NCBI GenBank assembly: GCA_024305405.1
Contig: JAKNDB010000087.1
Span: 5,644,501 to 5,708,500, forward strand
DNA: 64,000 bases
Direction: 5' to 3'
Origin: Dirofilaria immitis
Taxonomy: Eukaryota; Nematoda; Chromadorea; Rhabditida; Onchocercidae
Below, one piece after another: positions 12,901 to 25,758 of the stretch (within the stretch, counting starts at the first letter, position 1; every line of letters starts with the position of its first letter). A model generated the notes under the pieces. The model saw only the letters and a list, made by a program, of their open reading frames with translations. It was not told the origin of the DNA and did not search any database. The translations under genes and the position numbers were made by a program.

Positions 12901-15900
12901 CTGCTCTGGAATTCGACATCGCAGTTGCAGTAGATTTTACATCATCATCCAGGTAGTCCCTCACTTTCAGCAGTATCGAAGAAGTATTTGAAGATGAAAA
13001 TCTCCCTGATGACTCCGATAGTTCTCGAGAACTCATTTCCCTTGCTGGAGAACTCATTTCCCTATCTAATTTTTTTTGAAAAGTTTGGGTGACTTCGATT
13101 CGAAAATAATCCAGTTGTTGATGAGCGATTCCAAACCACTATTACGCATTTCCTGTTTTAGTAACATATCCCGCCGCAAAGAACGTCTACAATAAAAGGA
13201 AAATTAACTCCTACCACAATATTTTGTGGTTTTTTTCAATGTAAGGATAAGGCTAACACTGAGTAAATTACTGTGTTCCATGTGATACTTGACTGTAAAA
13301 GTCGAAAAAATCAATAATAACTCTAGAATGTTCCAATAATAATAAATTCCCTAGACAAAACCAATAAACGATCCAACCAGTTCATTTAATCAGACGCTAC
13401 TCTCTAATTTGATATCAGCTTATATCAGCTTTGATTAAAATGGATAATTAGAAAAAAACTTTTTGACCGATATCAGCAAATGATACGCACATTCTATGAT
13501 TAACCCAATGAAAAAGATTCAATGTTCTTTGGACGTAAAAGTTTTTAAAAAAGAATAAACTAATTAAATAAGAGTTAAAGCATAATAGTAGCTTATTAAG
13601 AATAAAATAAATTATCTCACGAATCATTTGTTCATTCAAATCATCGGAATCGTTGATTTTTTCGTAGGCGGATATCAAATCTCGAACATATTTTTCCAAA
13701 TGATTTCTTACGATAGTACAATAAGACAGCGATCGCATTATTCCTGTTGGCGTTTGTAGTTGTTTCAACACATCCGCCCAACGACGCACCAAGAATTGGA
13801 GAGAAAAGAGATGTCTAAAGATAACTTCTAAACTTCGAGAGAATGTGTTTTTGAATACTTGGAAGAATGCTGTAGTTAGAAACAATTCTAATATATAATC
13901 AATATATTATCATAGAGAATGTAAAAATAAACATACGCTCTTTTTTGATGATTTGATCACGTTCTTTCCAAAGATTCAGTGAGTTGTCTTCTTGTTCGTC
14001 CTCTTCTTTCTTTATTTTGTTAGATAATGGCATTTTCTGTAATCCAGTAACGCTGCCATCAGTTTCAGTTTGTTCCGTAATCTTTCTTTGAAACATGAAT
14101 GTAGGCTTCTTTATATTATTTTTAAGTGAACAACTGCGGTCGCTATCATATCTTCCCACAACCTTTTGCATACTGGCATTCGCACGTCGAGATAATGATG
14201 GTGTAGCAGTCTTCACTAATACTTCTCTTTATAATACTCCTTACGAATCAATAGTTGTTCGCATCTTCGAGTTTCCTCTGAAACTAATACGTTGATAAAT
14301 TAATTACTTTTCGAACTCTCCATCCATTCTTTATAATCTATAATAATAATAGAATCTATAATAATAGAGTTAGCTTTCAAGAAACAAAACATAACCTTTT
14401 CGAGCTCTCCACAACATTTCTGGTACTAACGGTTTGCTTTCATCACCTTCCCAGCAGTGATCAAGCAACCACCTGAGCTGTCCTACAAGTTGTTTTGCTT
14501 TGGTGACTTCTTTATGATTACCAAGTTGTTTTCTGAAAAGCATAAGCGAATCTTGGGAGGATTTAAATGATATGAAGAGCAAATTTATGACATACAGCAA
14601 TTTGCTTAATAAAATTACTTTAAAATCCTAGACAAGTCATTTTACTTAAGGTTAAATGAGACTTACTTTTGAATGATATCGCACCAGTATTTATATTTGT
14701 CGAGAAAAAGTCGAATTCTTTTCTCCACTTTGACAAATTTAGGTACTGTGAACTATAACGCGCTTGAGCGTAAACCTAAAAAACAACAGCATTATGTGAG
14801 AAATTTCAACGAAGTATTTAATGACCATATATATATTTTGTGCAATTTTATCACTACTGCATCACCTATATTTAATGAACGAAGTATGGCACTGAACATT
14901 TCATGCCTAACTATATACTGAAATCCATTAGGAATGATGCAACAATAACTAACTGAATAAAACCAACTTTGAAGTAACTGAATTAAATTGTTTCCAAACA
15001 TCTGTTGATCGTTTATGGCAAATGGGACCTACCACATAGTTATGCGTTTTCGGGAATATATGTTTGATTTCGTGTGGTTCACTCCAATTCACAATTGGCA
15101 CATCTTCCGGTGGATGTGGCGGACACAATCCATTCCCTCCTCCTTGTCTCGTATTTCGCTAAAAAAACAAGTTCAGCTTATATCTAGTTGTTGCTACATT
15201 ATCATTTCTAAAAGAATTCTCGCCTTCCGGAAATTTTTAGTTTTCTGTGCACTTGCTCTCGGTTTCTCATCTGCCATTTTGAACTCTTTTAACATTTCTG
15301 GTTCTTCTGGTGCCTCATGTCCGATAACATTTGAATTATAATCACTGCTAGGCGATTGTTTTACTGCTTCATCTGAAAAATAATCTGAGTAATGAAGAGA
15401 TGAATTTGATGAAATAAAAGAAAATTTCATGTAGAAAAGAAATGACGTCAAAAATAAGTTTTTTCTAGAAAAATGATACTTGTTTTTATTTAATTCTAAA
15501 AGGTATTTTATCTATCAGCAGAACAATCACAAGTTACTTAAAAGAGAGTAAGAATCACCATTTTATATATTATCCAAAAAGACTTACTCAAAAATATCTT
15601 CTCTTATACTCCTTAAATAAACTAAACATGTCGGATATATTCAGTACAAAATAGTGAAATTTCACACATTCATGGTGAGATAATATCTGCAGGATGTTTT
15701 ATGATCTTTTCCTGTCTCCAAAATTTTGTGGCAAACAAGGTTGGAACTGAATCTAGGAATACGATTGTTTTCGAAAAAGGTTTTTGTCTTTGTTGGAACT
15801 CAAAGAATTTAGCAATTTTTATTCAAGAATGAATACAGCAAGTAGAGCTATGATTCTAAAATAATTATCCTTAAGTCACATAAGTAGTGGAAACGTCATT

Positions 15901-16612
15901 ATCACAACGGTGCTTGGCTTAAAAATTGTATTCACAAGATCTCTTAGATTGAAAATTTATCGCCAAGAGAATTTCAGCTAAACAAGGGCAACTAAACAAT
16001 TCAAAAATGGACAATATAAATACTGGTTTAAAATATCCTAAAACCTTCATCTATTGCTGTATTCAAATGTTTCTTGAAGCATACTTCAGAATTCGAACAT
16101 AGATAAATAGTAATTGTATTAGATAAAAAAATAGTAATTGTATTAGATAAGAAAATAGTAATTGTATTAGATAAAAAGGTACAAAAAATTCATAAATTTG
16201 AATTTATTAAATAGTTCAGTGATGAACATCCCCAACAGAGTTGTTGAGTTACATGTCTATGATTAGAAAGGAAAATGATAAATTAATTTATTGTTTCGTT
16301 TTTGAACAACTGAACAGATATTCCGATACAAATTCTGCTCAAACGCGGAAAGAAACCAAATAAACATATTCATGGCTACGAATTTCTACTGGAAAAATAC
16401 CGAAAAAACAGAAATTTTGAAAATCAATTTCATTTAAAATGATTGCTATTACCACAGAAATTCCTTGGTTGCTTATCAGCTTCATTTTCTTTAACGGTTA
16501 CAGGTGATGTGGCAGATTCATCAGATTCTTCAAATGGTACAAATTGTTGACTGAGGTCAGTGTACACAGATAGTTCTTCCGGCATAATTTCCTTTGCCGT
16601 CGTAGTACACAT
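9955..16612 (-). CDS. Large unidentified protein with basic, NLS-like C terminus (about 850 aa)
   Basis: Not recognised. Thirteen exon blocks in transcript order: 16453-16625, 15198-15372, 15033-15158, 14667-14775, 14396-14532, 13937-14277, 13621-13869, 12751-13186, 12461-12575, 12250-12375, 11968-12033, 10290-10636, 9955-10115. ATG at 16610-16612 gives MCTTTAKEIMPEELSVY. Visible parts: acidic N terminus; CPPHPPEDVPIVNW; a Trp-rich helical stretch (LDKYKYWCDII, VGQLRWLLDHCWEGD); a basic linker; a helical region with RRWADVLKQLQTPTG; a Ser-rich segment; LPKTLADLRRCMKF; and a charged tail with KRPKRQIKAP and an EEEKRKKR helix. Frame-preserving reading needs added bases at about 15135, 14719, 13103 and at least three other spots. 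The exon at 12461-12575 joins the next out of phase, so that boundary is uncertain. The stop is at 9955 or 9965 depending on frame. Composition suggests a nuclear or chromatin protein. Upstream exons at 17979-18289 may be its true 5' end. Confidence 0.6.
16107..16178. repeat. 24-bp tandem repeat, 3 copies
   Basis: Three nearly identical 24-base units (ATAGTAATTGTATTAGATAA plus A-rich spacer) starting at 16107, 16131 and 16155, within the first intron of the large minus-strand gene. A simple minisatellite. Confidence 0.85.
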
Positions 16613-17169
16613 TATTACAATACTCCTGAAAATTTCTTCAAAAGGGATTTGAAAGTAAAACATAACCCAAAAACGTGGAACACGCAATTTCAATACACTT
16701 TTTGCGTTAAAAACGACTAACAAATATTCAAAACGCAAACTACTACCAAATATAATACAAACTGCTATCTTTTCTAGTCAAGAAGAACTTCATTCCCGAT
16801 TACACACAGTATATATGGTAGCGTAAACTGGAAATAAGTATACCAAAGATAGGCTTGTGATATTTGATTAGGAAATGTGCTCACTACGTATATTGAAATA
16901 GCATTCCAGAAAACTATCGGATTGCCATGCACCTATCCTTTGCCTGATAATAATAGTTAAGAATTGATCAGTCGTAATTAAAAAAAAAAGATAAACAGCT
17001 GATGATTTTGCAATCCTTTAACGCGCATAATTTTATTTTTTCCACTTAATGCCATATCATTAATGATGTTATATAACTGTCTATTATACACATAGAACGA
17101 AACTGGAATCAAGATTACACAAGAAAAATATCGCAGGAACTTCTGAATATGAAGAGGAATAAAAACATA

Positions 17170-17230
17170 TTATAGTCTGTCTGAATTCTCAGCCTCTTCT
17201 GTGATTTCCGCATTCGTTGTACAAAAGATC
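17170..17230 (-). CDS. Alternative exon candidate f (look-alike of the 16625 exon)
   Basis: Acceptor CTATTTAG followed by one base completing a split codon, then IFCTTNAEITEEAENSDRL and a stop. It has the same splice phase as the exon beginning at 16625, and the DNA is similar across the first ~35 bases (TGTAC-ACGA--GC---GAAAT----GAAGA in both). Read as a duplicated, alternatively used 3' exon that would give a short protein. It could also be a dead copy. Confidence 0.4.
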
Positions 17231-17494
17231 CTAAATAGAAAGAAAAGATTAAGCAGGTCCGTTTGGAAGATCAAAACATGAACCTCTTATGGTTGTATTC
17301 GTCGGCAATATCCGAATTATGTAAGTTTACAATCACCAGATTATGATATAGAATGTTGAGCTTGTTTTGATATGAAAAATTCAAGATCAAATGGATTCAT
17401 CAAATACAATCCCATGATATATAATCATAGCCAATTACTTTAATTTCTTCTAAATCTCATTGCATCTCATAAAATCATCTATGAATATATTTCA

Positions 17495-17564
17495 TCACCT
17501 ATATACAGGTCCAATACATCCAGAACTTTCCTCTGCTATATCTGTAGAAAAAGCCATTTGGAAT
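17495..17564 (-). CDS. Alternative exon candidate e
   Basis: After a weak acceptor (CACTCGAG) one base completes a codon, then FQMAFSTDIAEESSGCIGP and VYR-stop. Same phase as exons d, f and the 16625 exon, with a related pattern (small residues, then AEE). Also contains a possible internal acceptor TTTTTCTACAG. Weaker than f. Confidence 0.3.
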
Positions 17565-17755
17565 CTCGAGTGCAGCGAGAATTTTGGATATTACGTGACA
17601 TAAATAAATAAAAATTTAATCTGAAGAGAAATTCTGGGCATTTAATTAGCAATAAATTTATTTAAGTGGATTCAACTGCAAAATGTGAATCAGCACCGAG
17701 AATACTCAAATACAAATAGCAAAATCAACTTAAGTTTCTGATAGAACGCCAACAT

Positions 17756-18289
17756 TTAACGCAATACGGCTGATTCATTTTCAATCGTTGGAGACGGCTG
17801 ATGCACATTATCAATTATTATAAGGACGGAAGATGCTACTAAGATGACAAAAGTATTTCTGAAGTAATACATATCTAGAGATAAAAGCGGAAAATGAAAT
17901 AGATGAAAAAAGAGAGAGATCCTGAACTAAGGAGTCAACAATTCAGATCAAGTTAGCTATTTCGTTCTCCTCACTTACCGTCTCAGGCATTTTGAGCCGG
18001 AATTCCATCCAAAAATTATGATCCTTCCTACTAAATCATAAGAGTAGAAAACTCTGCCCTGACCTCCTTATAATTTACCAAAATAAACACTTTCATCAGC
18101 CGAAATAGTACCTAGCAGTATTCTCACATAGCCCAGGCTATCCAAAGCAACTATCTTCCCCTCATACTCTTCCTCCACTCGCTCGTAGACCTTTCGAAAA
18201 AATATTTTTGTCTCAAGAAGGAACTATGTCATTAAGTCGATTGCGCACTTTCATACCAATTTTAGAAGACTTTTAGCTGCAAAAACCAT
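17756..18289 (-). CDS. Small membrane-protein reading frame in four exons, or 5' exons of the large gene
   Basis: Exons in order: a 18257-18289 (MVFAAKSLLKL), b 18091-18190 (VYERVEEEYEGKIVALDS, then LGYVRILLGTISADE), c 17979-18027 or -18030 (RIIIFGWNSGSKCLR), d 17756-17858 (NTFVILVASSVLIIID, then a polar tail ending SAVLR and TAA). Every junction is in phase: a/b phase 0 with GTATGA donor, b/c phase 1 across a TAGTAG tandem acceptor, c/d phase 2 with an excellent GTAAGTGAG donor. As read, it is about 95 residues with one membrane segment in exon d. Exon c could equally splice to look-alike exons e, f or the 16625 exon, which all accept phase 2, making a-c the true start of the large downstream gene. 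No known family recognised. Confidence 0.5.
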
Positions 18290-19403
18290 TATTTTAACTT
18301 TAATCGGTCCACAGGCTCTATTACCAATTTAGCTAGCCTTATTTGCTTGGTAATTTGTTCAGCATATGTATCCTGAAACAATACCACTCAAGTCAACTTA
18401 TGCTCAGTGGTTTATAAAACTGACTAACCGAAAAATATACAACTGGCCAGAAAAACAGCAGACACTACAAATATCCGAAATTTCCATAAAATTTAGTTTC
18501 ATCACCACGCACCATCGATTTAGTGCTACACAAACTGCGTCCTTTAACAGCTAGAAAACCATTAGCGAGCGAGTTCATGTATGGGTCAGGGTCATGTTGG
18601 ACTTTTCTTATGGAATAGGATGTTGAGGGCTAAACGCACCGGAGAAATGGGAATCAGATTGAAATTTCAATCATACAGTGTAGAGGTAAAAGTCAAAATA
18701 TAGGGAATCATGGATAAAAGGAAATAGCACGCTAAGCCTGGACGGGAAACAAAGTATAATTTATCCACTGTCGATATTGTCTTTTTCTATTCGACATATA
18801 GTTGTTAGTTATAGAGAAAACGCTAAATTTAGAGTATGAGAAATCAAGAAACTTCCAAAGTCTCTTATCGCAATTATAAATTTAATTCAGACCGGGAATT
18901 AACATTTCTCAAGACGTCACGTGATCACTATCAATAAATCACTGCACAAACAGTCCTTACTATCTTTATAGGTGTGAAAGGTAAGCAACACATTTCTATC
19001 TTTTTATTCAATGCAAAGCATATAAATTTGCTACAACATTAAAGTAGCCAGGTAGAATATGCTACATGATTTAAAAATCATTATTCTGGCAGAAACATAA
19101 TAGCAATAAGACTATAGCATAAAATTGACAAAATCAAAAAAGCAAACAAAATTCAGATCGATATGAAGACGTTCTAATATAACCAATCTTTGAAGGATTA
19201 GAATGAAAGAGGAAGCTCCTGACCAATAAAAGTTGAAAATTAATTTCAAACTTGCAATTTAACGTTTTTGGTCCATTCATCTTCTAGTTATTATAGCTAA
19301 AACTTCTTAAAATGTAGTACAAAAAATGTACCAATATCGGGAAATCCAAAAGTAAAAGTTAAGAACATTCCTGTAACGATTTAAAAACAACACACACTAT
19401 TTT
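18290..19403. other. Intergenic region, no supported gene
   Basis: Between the small 5' exons and the 3' end of the E2 gene, both on the minus strand. AT-rich, only short frames, nothing recognisable. Confidence 0.4.
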
Positions 19404-22400
19404 TCACCGCAAATCCGCGACCATGTAGGCTGGATTCTCAAGGTACTGCTTCACCTGACTACTAAAGTGAGCTACCGTAGCGCCATCAATAACACGATGA
19501 TCTGCAGCCCATGAAAAATTCACCACATTGGCCGCACAAACCTGTTAATATGCGAAGTTGATCACCAATTTTCACCCAATAATTTTCCGTGAATGTCCAG
19601 CAAGAAAACATGTTAACAGCCAACTTCGATTTCAAAGCTCTTTTTCTTACGCATTTTCTTTCAAGACCAATCAGTACAATCAACAAAAAACTGCTGGACA
19701 TTCACGATCACATTTCAAAGCATGCTATAAGTCTCAAATGCAGAGAATCCAGATTGAGATATATGTCGAGAAGGATGCTAAAAACATCCACGAATTCTAA
19801 AAAATAATGCTTCTGAAGCGACTCACATTTCCATGTTTATCAAACCGAGGAAGTTTAGAAATTTGTCCAATTGCTCCAATGGCAACCTGAGGTGGCAAAA
19901 TCACAGGCGAAAGATAAGTACCACCAATCTGAAAATACGGCAAAAGTTTTTCATGATACTTTTCACCATAATATTTCAAAAATAATGGATTCAGTTTATA
20001 TTAATAATATGATTGCAGAATCTTTTTGCAAATGATAATATTGTCAAATTTCTTTGTTTTGCTTTCATATATTCAATTAAATGTAAACTAAATCAGGATC
20101 AGGAACTGATTTATTGCAAAAACTGCAATACTCAAATGAGCATCTAATGCATAGTTGAAATCATAAATTAAAATTTAATTTTAACAAAAGATATACTTCC
20201 ATTTTTTCCATACTTTTTGGCAACAAGAACGAAATTTGATTAAACTACACATACTTGCTATTCTCGGTTTTTTTCATCTATGACAGAATTTGCTAATAGT
20301 AATCTAAAAAAAAAAAACAATAACTAACAGAAATCTTCCAGAAAATCGCGTACTAAGAATATCTGTTTTTAAATCTTTGAATTGTAAATAATTTATAATT
20401 AGGAACACACTTCGAACAATCAGACTATATACGTCAGTGCATCAAATAAATCTTTAGAGATTTCTAAGTGAGCGACATGGAATTTTTCAAAATTTCTTAT
20501 AAATTTCCTACTACAAAAATATGCTTACCATGCCTATATTGGATAATGTGAATGTTCCATTCTTTAAATCTTCTGGATTTATTTTCATTCTACTGCTAGC
20601 TTCCTGAAGACGATTCAGCTCTACTGCGATCTCCCATATGGTGCATTGTTCGCAGTGTTTGATATTAGGTACCACAAGACCTTCCGTAGTATCCATAGCT
20701 ATTGATATGTTATGTGATGTCTAAAAGATCGTACAGCAATTGATAAAATCAGACAACATACTCTTAATTTGAACATTATAACTATTCTGAAATTCTTCAA
20801 AACATGTTAACGCATCAAGTAAGATGCCCTCAGTTTACCTCTTTTTTAAATAAATCTAGGATTCCTTTAAAAGAAAAACTCCAACAACTTTTTTATATGA
20901 AACTTGAAATATCTCAATGAACGAAGATTTGCATTATGGTTTAACATTTCTATATAAGTATTGGTCATCTTGTCTTTACCTTATTTAATTCTATCAAAAC
21001 TGAAGTTAAAATAGCGAATCTCATTAACTGCCAATGAAGAACGAAGATTTTCACAAGAATGAAGACACATTCGCAGATGCACATTTCAAAAGCTATAATA
21101 CACGCTACAGGCAAAGAAAACTTTTTCTTTCGTTCTTGTGAAAATATTCAAGTTACTGGAATAGTTATCATTAAGGAAACAATAATTACTCATAATTAAC
21201 TTCCAACACTTATTAGAATATGAAATCGATTAGATTTAAATGACAAAAATAAACCTACTTTGTAAATAATATTCTCTATATTTTTGTCTATTACAGCGTT
21301 AAGTTTTGGAAATTTGTTCAAAGCAAGTGAGACAGCTTTGATAATGATTGGCATAAAACTCATACGAGCATTATATACTGCTTCAAATTTTTTCAGCTCT
21401 TCTCGCATTGTCATTAGTTGATCAACATTCACCTGAAAATAGAACCTCAATCAAAAGGCATCTCCCTTAACAACTAGACATATCATTTCTTTGTCAATTA
21501 AAAAAAAAAAAGAAACTTCTCTGAACAGTCATTATTCTGACCCGTATTTATCTCTCTGATTCATTATATTCTATGGAATATAAGAAATACAAATATTTAT
21601 GAAAGACAAAGATGGCTAATTAAATGAAAGAATTAGCCTTTCTGTAAAAATTCTTTCAAAAACTTATAGAATTCTTTGATTTTGTTTTAAATAATATGAA
21701 GTAATTTTCAACAGCGCAGAATAATCTGAATATTTCATGAATTTCAGAAACATATACTTTTTCTATTAATTATGTGAAACAAAACTGAAGATAAAAACAA
21801 AGAGAAAAAAATATATCAAATGAATATTACCTCATCGCAAAAGCCAAGATGTGGTATTTTTAAGGACTCACTCATCGACTTAACCATAGCACGAGTGTAA
21901 CTACGTATAGGAACCACCTTATCTTCTTTCAACACCTCAAACTGCAATAACTGTAGAAAATGATCTCTCACTGTTTATCATCATACGAATATAACAAACA
22001 ATCTGGCGTAAGATGACTGAAAAATGAGTTTGATTCAGATTTTCTACACTAAATAATTTATTTATCACTAATTTTATATTGAAATGCTATATAAATAAAT
22101 GAGTAAATACATATTGTATATAACCTTTTTCAGCGAAAAACTCTGTGATAGTTGCTCTGGTGACGTCGCTCTTGCGGCATGAAATGTTGTATCTACAATT
22201 GGTTCCTCTATAGCTGCAGTCGTTGATGAATCTGAAATGAACATATAGAAATATTGCTGCTAAAAGAGTAATCTATTTATAGTTTGGATTTGAATCAAAG
22301 AACAACGAAGAAAATAAATATTTCAAAACATACTAAAGGAATGACGAGTAGATTTGCTGTTGATAACTTAGTGTAATGCAAGGTAACAGTTGTTTCAGCA

Positions 22401-24322
22401 TAAATCTGTTTTAATCAGTATGCGAAATATTCTTTTAATTTTTCCATAACTTTTCGTTTGTGACAGTAATAATTTAATAGAGTATTATTTGAGAAGTGAA
22501 AACTTATGCATGAAAAACAAAAAGAATATAAGTCCTTACTAGTTCGAAGTTCGACATACCGAATGACATCATCTTTTAGAATACGTCCACTGATACCTGT
22601 TCCAACGACTTCACTCAGATTGATCTTAAATAATCATTAAAGAGAGCTACAAGAAAATAAACTGCTTATTACCAACAAACTATTACATTTTTTTCTAACT
22701 ACTGGCTAATTCTGTAACAAGATGTAAACTTTCTATATAGCAAAAATTACTTTGCAAAAATTCAGAAACTTTGATATGAAGTGACAAAGGCTACAAAATA
22801 TTATTGAATCCAGTTTAAACATGTGATAAATTTTCTTAAAATCATTAATTGTTATTACCAATATTGATCTACTCTCTCTCTTAGAAATGTGATAATTTGT
22901 GCAGTATAATTCAGAATTTATGCAAAATTCTTAACAAATTTAAACATAAAGGTAAAAAACAATTAGTGACTGATAAAAAAAAAAAAAACAAAGACAAAAA
23001 AAATACCCCTTTTCCTTTAGCAAGTTGTCGAACTGCCGGAGTTGCAAGAACTTTTCTATCTTCCTGAGCATTCTCTGAAGTAGTCGTTTCTGTACCTAGC
23101 TTTCCATTAGGATTTTCTTCTTGCTTCTCTTAACACAAAGACATTACATAATAAAAATTATATTCCTTAACAAACATAAAGAGTAGCTATAATTTTCATA
23201 CTTATTTATCAATTATGCTTGTGTTTATGGTTCGGAAAATTAACTTGATTGTTGATGCCAAAATTCAACAATCATTTATGCATAGAAAATAAGAAACGTT
23301 TTGTACATCATTTTACCAAACTCTGAACTAATATCTGACAATGCTCACATGTTCTGCAGTTCCGGAAATACACAAAATTTCTTCGTAATTTTATAGTCTG
23401 GAAAATTGAAACATTTAACATGAATTTGACTGAAACATTAACACAGACTAGCGCAAAAAAATACAGGAAATAATATATCCTACTCCGCTGAACACGTCGC
23501 AGTGAATCGCGTGAATTATAAAATTGTTTATAAGAAAATAAATAAAAATCGATAACAATACCTACAACTTCGATGTCCACAAGAGTTGTACCAACCTTCG
23601 CTACGTCTTCAACATCATAGTACCTGGAATGAATTACTTTAAACTTAAAATTTTTTAATATGAAGGAAGTTAACCAGTAAGGTTTTCAACTCTGATCAGA
23701 CCGAATATTAATAACAATAATTTTAGAAGAACTGTTGCAAAACAGTTTTCTTTTATAGTTAAGAAAATTAGGATATGCTCAGACTCACAGTTTTTGATAA
23801 TACCGTCATAACGACTGGTGATTGTCACTGATGCTTTATCACTCTGTACTTCGCAGATGTTATCAAACTGTGCTACGTGATCCCCTTCTTTCACATGCCA
23901 TTCTTTAATCTAAAAACATCTGCCAAAAACAGAATAATTTCTGGCAAATTTTACATCAAAATTTTCCTTAGGCATGTATTGTCATGTGATTTATACAATA
24001 ACATTAGAAAATCGGTAGCTTTACAATTTGTTCGTGTAATATATATTAATACTAGCATAACTTGCATATAAATCAATGAAGTTGATGATTTACTTGTACT
24101 TCAGCGATGCCTTCACCAATATCCGACAACTTGAATTGCACAAGGGGCAGGAATCGAGCTTAAATAATGTGAAATTTAATCACCACATACAAAAGTCGTC
24201 TGCTACCTTGATTAATTAATTAATACACCTATGTAATGCATCTTGAGATAACGCTTTTATCGAACACATAGATTTCTCGCTTTTAGCGAATATCGCAAAT
24301 GAGTCCACGCGAACTGCCTCAT
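19404..24322 (-). CDS. dbt: Lipoamide acyltransferase E2 of branched-chain 2-oxoacid dehydrogenase
   Basis: Mitochondrial E2 core of the BCKDH complex, transferring branched-chain acyl groups from lipoamide to CoA in Val/Leu/Ile breakdown. Exons in order: 24268-24322, 24094-24158, 23789-23909, 23562-23623, 23007-23128, 22540-22624, 22125-22231, 21831-21941, 21259-21432, 20529-20720, 19827-19928, 19404-19541, about 444 residues (human precursor ~482). Residues 1-20 are an Arg-rich mitochondrial presequence ([17 protein letters not shown]). Then the lipoyl domain with EVQSDKASV (lipoylated Lys), the E3-binding domain ([24 protein letters not shown]) and the catalytic domain with [29 protein letters not shown] and active-site HRVIDG. 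One A is missing at the exon 3 end (run 23791-23795), needed for the IIKKLYY junction. Ile/Leu-branched rather than pyruvate-type assignment rests on [18 protein letters not shown] and ALKIPHFGYCDE-like blocks. Confidence 0.95.
19588..19706. repeat. 15-bp perfect inverted repeat in the last dbt intron
   Basis: CGTGAATGTCCAGCA at 19588-19602 and its exact reverse complement at 19692-19706. It lies inside the intron 19542-19826 and creates spurious open frames on both strands there. Confidence 0.75.
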
Positions 24323-24589
24323 AGTTCCAGTTGTCAGTGGCTAGATTTACTTCTTATTTAGTGCGGTATCAGTAATAATATGGTAATCAATAATTCTCAC
24401 ATAGCAACAATCAATAATGGTTAGTAAATAAAGAACAGTGATAAATGGATGAAAAATTATTGTGGTATGAGGGAAAATGAATGCCTTTTAATTTATAATT
24501 CGAGAAATAAGAATGACAAGAAAACTATAACCCAAGATATCCCTGGTAGTGAAAGGAGAATGAGATAAGTAAATTATCCTCTAAGTGAC

Positions 24590-24745
24590 ATCCAAGATAT
24601 GAGCAATCTCAAGTAATATCACAAGCGTAAGCATTCTTAGATAATATCCCAGATATGAGCATTCTAAACTTTCAGGACTCAGGACGCTTCAGATATAAGC
24701 AATCTTGGGTAACATCCTAAGTATTCGCATCTTGCACTCTTAGGT
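24590..24745. repeat. Degenerate tandem repeat, about 28-30 bp unit
   Basis: Four to five imperfect copies of a unit like ATCCAAGATATGAGCAATCT followed by -AGTAAT, upstream of the dbt start. Copies are visible at ATCCAAGATATGAGCAATC, ATCACAAGCGTAAGCATTC, ATCCCAGATATGAGCATTC, CTTCAGATATAAGCAATC and ATCCTAAGTATTCGCATC. Old minisatellite. No coding content. Confidence 0.55.
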
Positions 24746-25393
24746 GTACCTTTAAATATAGGCACTTGAACTGCACACAATGGAATATTTTATTATCGTG
24801 CAAGCAGTGCATAAGGATCCTTGCACCACTATCATCTCCCAACTTCTTTCTTTCTCCTTCTGTCATCTTTTTTGTCTTTTCTTTCTTCTTTCCACTCTTC
24901 TTCTGTATTCGCCGAACTTTCGAACTGTTGACAAGAAAAAATGGAATGAAGGCAGGTAGTCATGTTATGGACAAAAGTAAAGGATGACCTAGTCTGAAAA
25001 TTGATAGTAAGGCACGGTCCTTATTCCAGGAAAAATTGGCCGAACTTATTTCTACTTATTCCATTTATCTTATCATCTACTTCGAATTAACTATTAACTG
25101 AGATGTCTCTATCAATACATACATTCCAATAAGAAGATGAGACATGAAGAATAAGAATTCCGGAGTTATAATCTATGAGCAAACAAGACTTCTCCAGATT
25201 TTTTCGTTATTTCAGGCCTGGAAGTTTTTTTTTCTACTCTTATCTGCTATATTTTTATTATTCTGGCAGGATAATGTCATCTACTCTTTTTTTTTTGACT
25301 ATCGTCATTTGATGATACATATTTTTTCCGAAGTATTTTTATAAAACTTCAAATGTAAGAAAGTATCAAAATTTAAAAAATAATAAATCCCAA

Positions 25394-25758
25394 ATGTTTC
25401 CTGCTTGGAAAAAAATTGTTTTATATTCGAAAGAAAAATTATCATTTAGTTCTAATAATAAATTAGTAAAAGACTTTAAAAAAAGAAAAAAAAACGTACC
25501 AATTGAATTAAGTAGCATTCTGCGACTTAATAAATATAATCCTGGTCGACTTATCAGTAACGGCATCCTGAAAAGATAATATACTCTTCCTACGATCTTT
25601 TGGAAGATTTTATACCAACATTATTCTTCACAATCGTTTCATATTACGATTTGATGATCAACCATTCTTTAAATATGATACAGTGTACATCAAGTCAAGC
25701 CATCTAGCAGAACTTTTTTATCAAACGTTGGAAGTACAAGTCAAGCAAGTCGGTCAAT
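25394..25758 (+). CDS. Orphan coding exon, unidentified (one frameshift)
   Basis: From ATG (MFPAWKKIVLYSKEKL) a frame runs to about 25570 (VPIELSSILRLNKYNPGRL). After a one-base shift in the AAAA run near 25573-25576 the neighbouring frame continues with LFLRSFGRFYTNIILHNRF, ILRFDDQPFFKYDTVYIKSS and HLAELFYQTLEVQVKQVGQ, up to a strong donor T|GTAAGTA at 25758. The residue pattern is coding-like but not recognised. It could be the first exon of the PDZ gene downstream, but no exon bridges 25.8-27.7 kb, so it stays separate. Confidence 0.4.

Noticed and set aside
15015..15341. 108-codon plus-strand frame
   Set aside because: Antisense to two phase-linked exons of the large minus-strand gene. 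No splice support on the plus strand.
19486..19807. Overlapping frames on both strands in the last dbt intron
   Set aside because: Created by the 15-bp inverted repeat. They lie within an intron flanked by conserved, in-phase exons.
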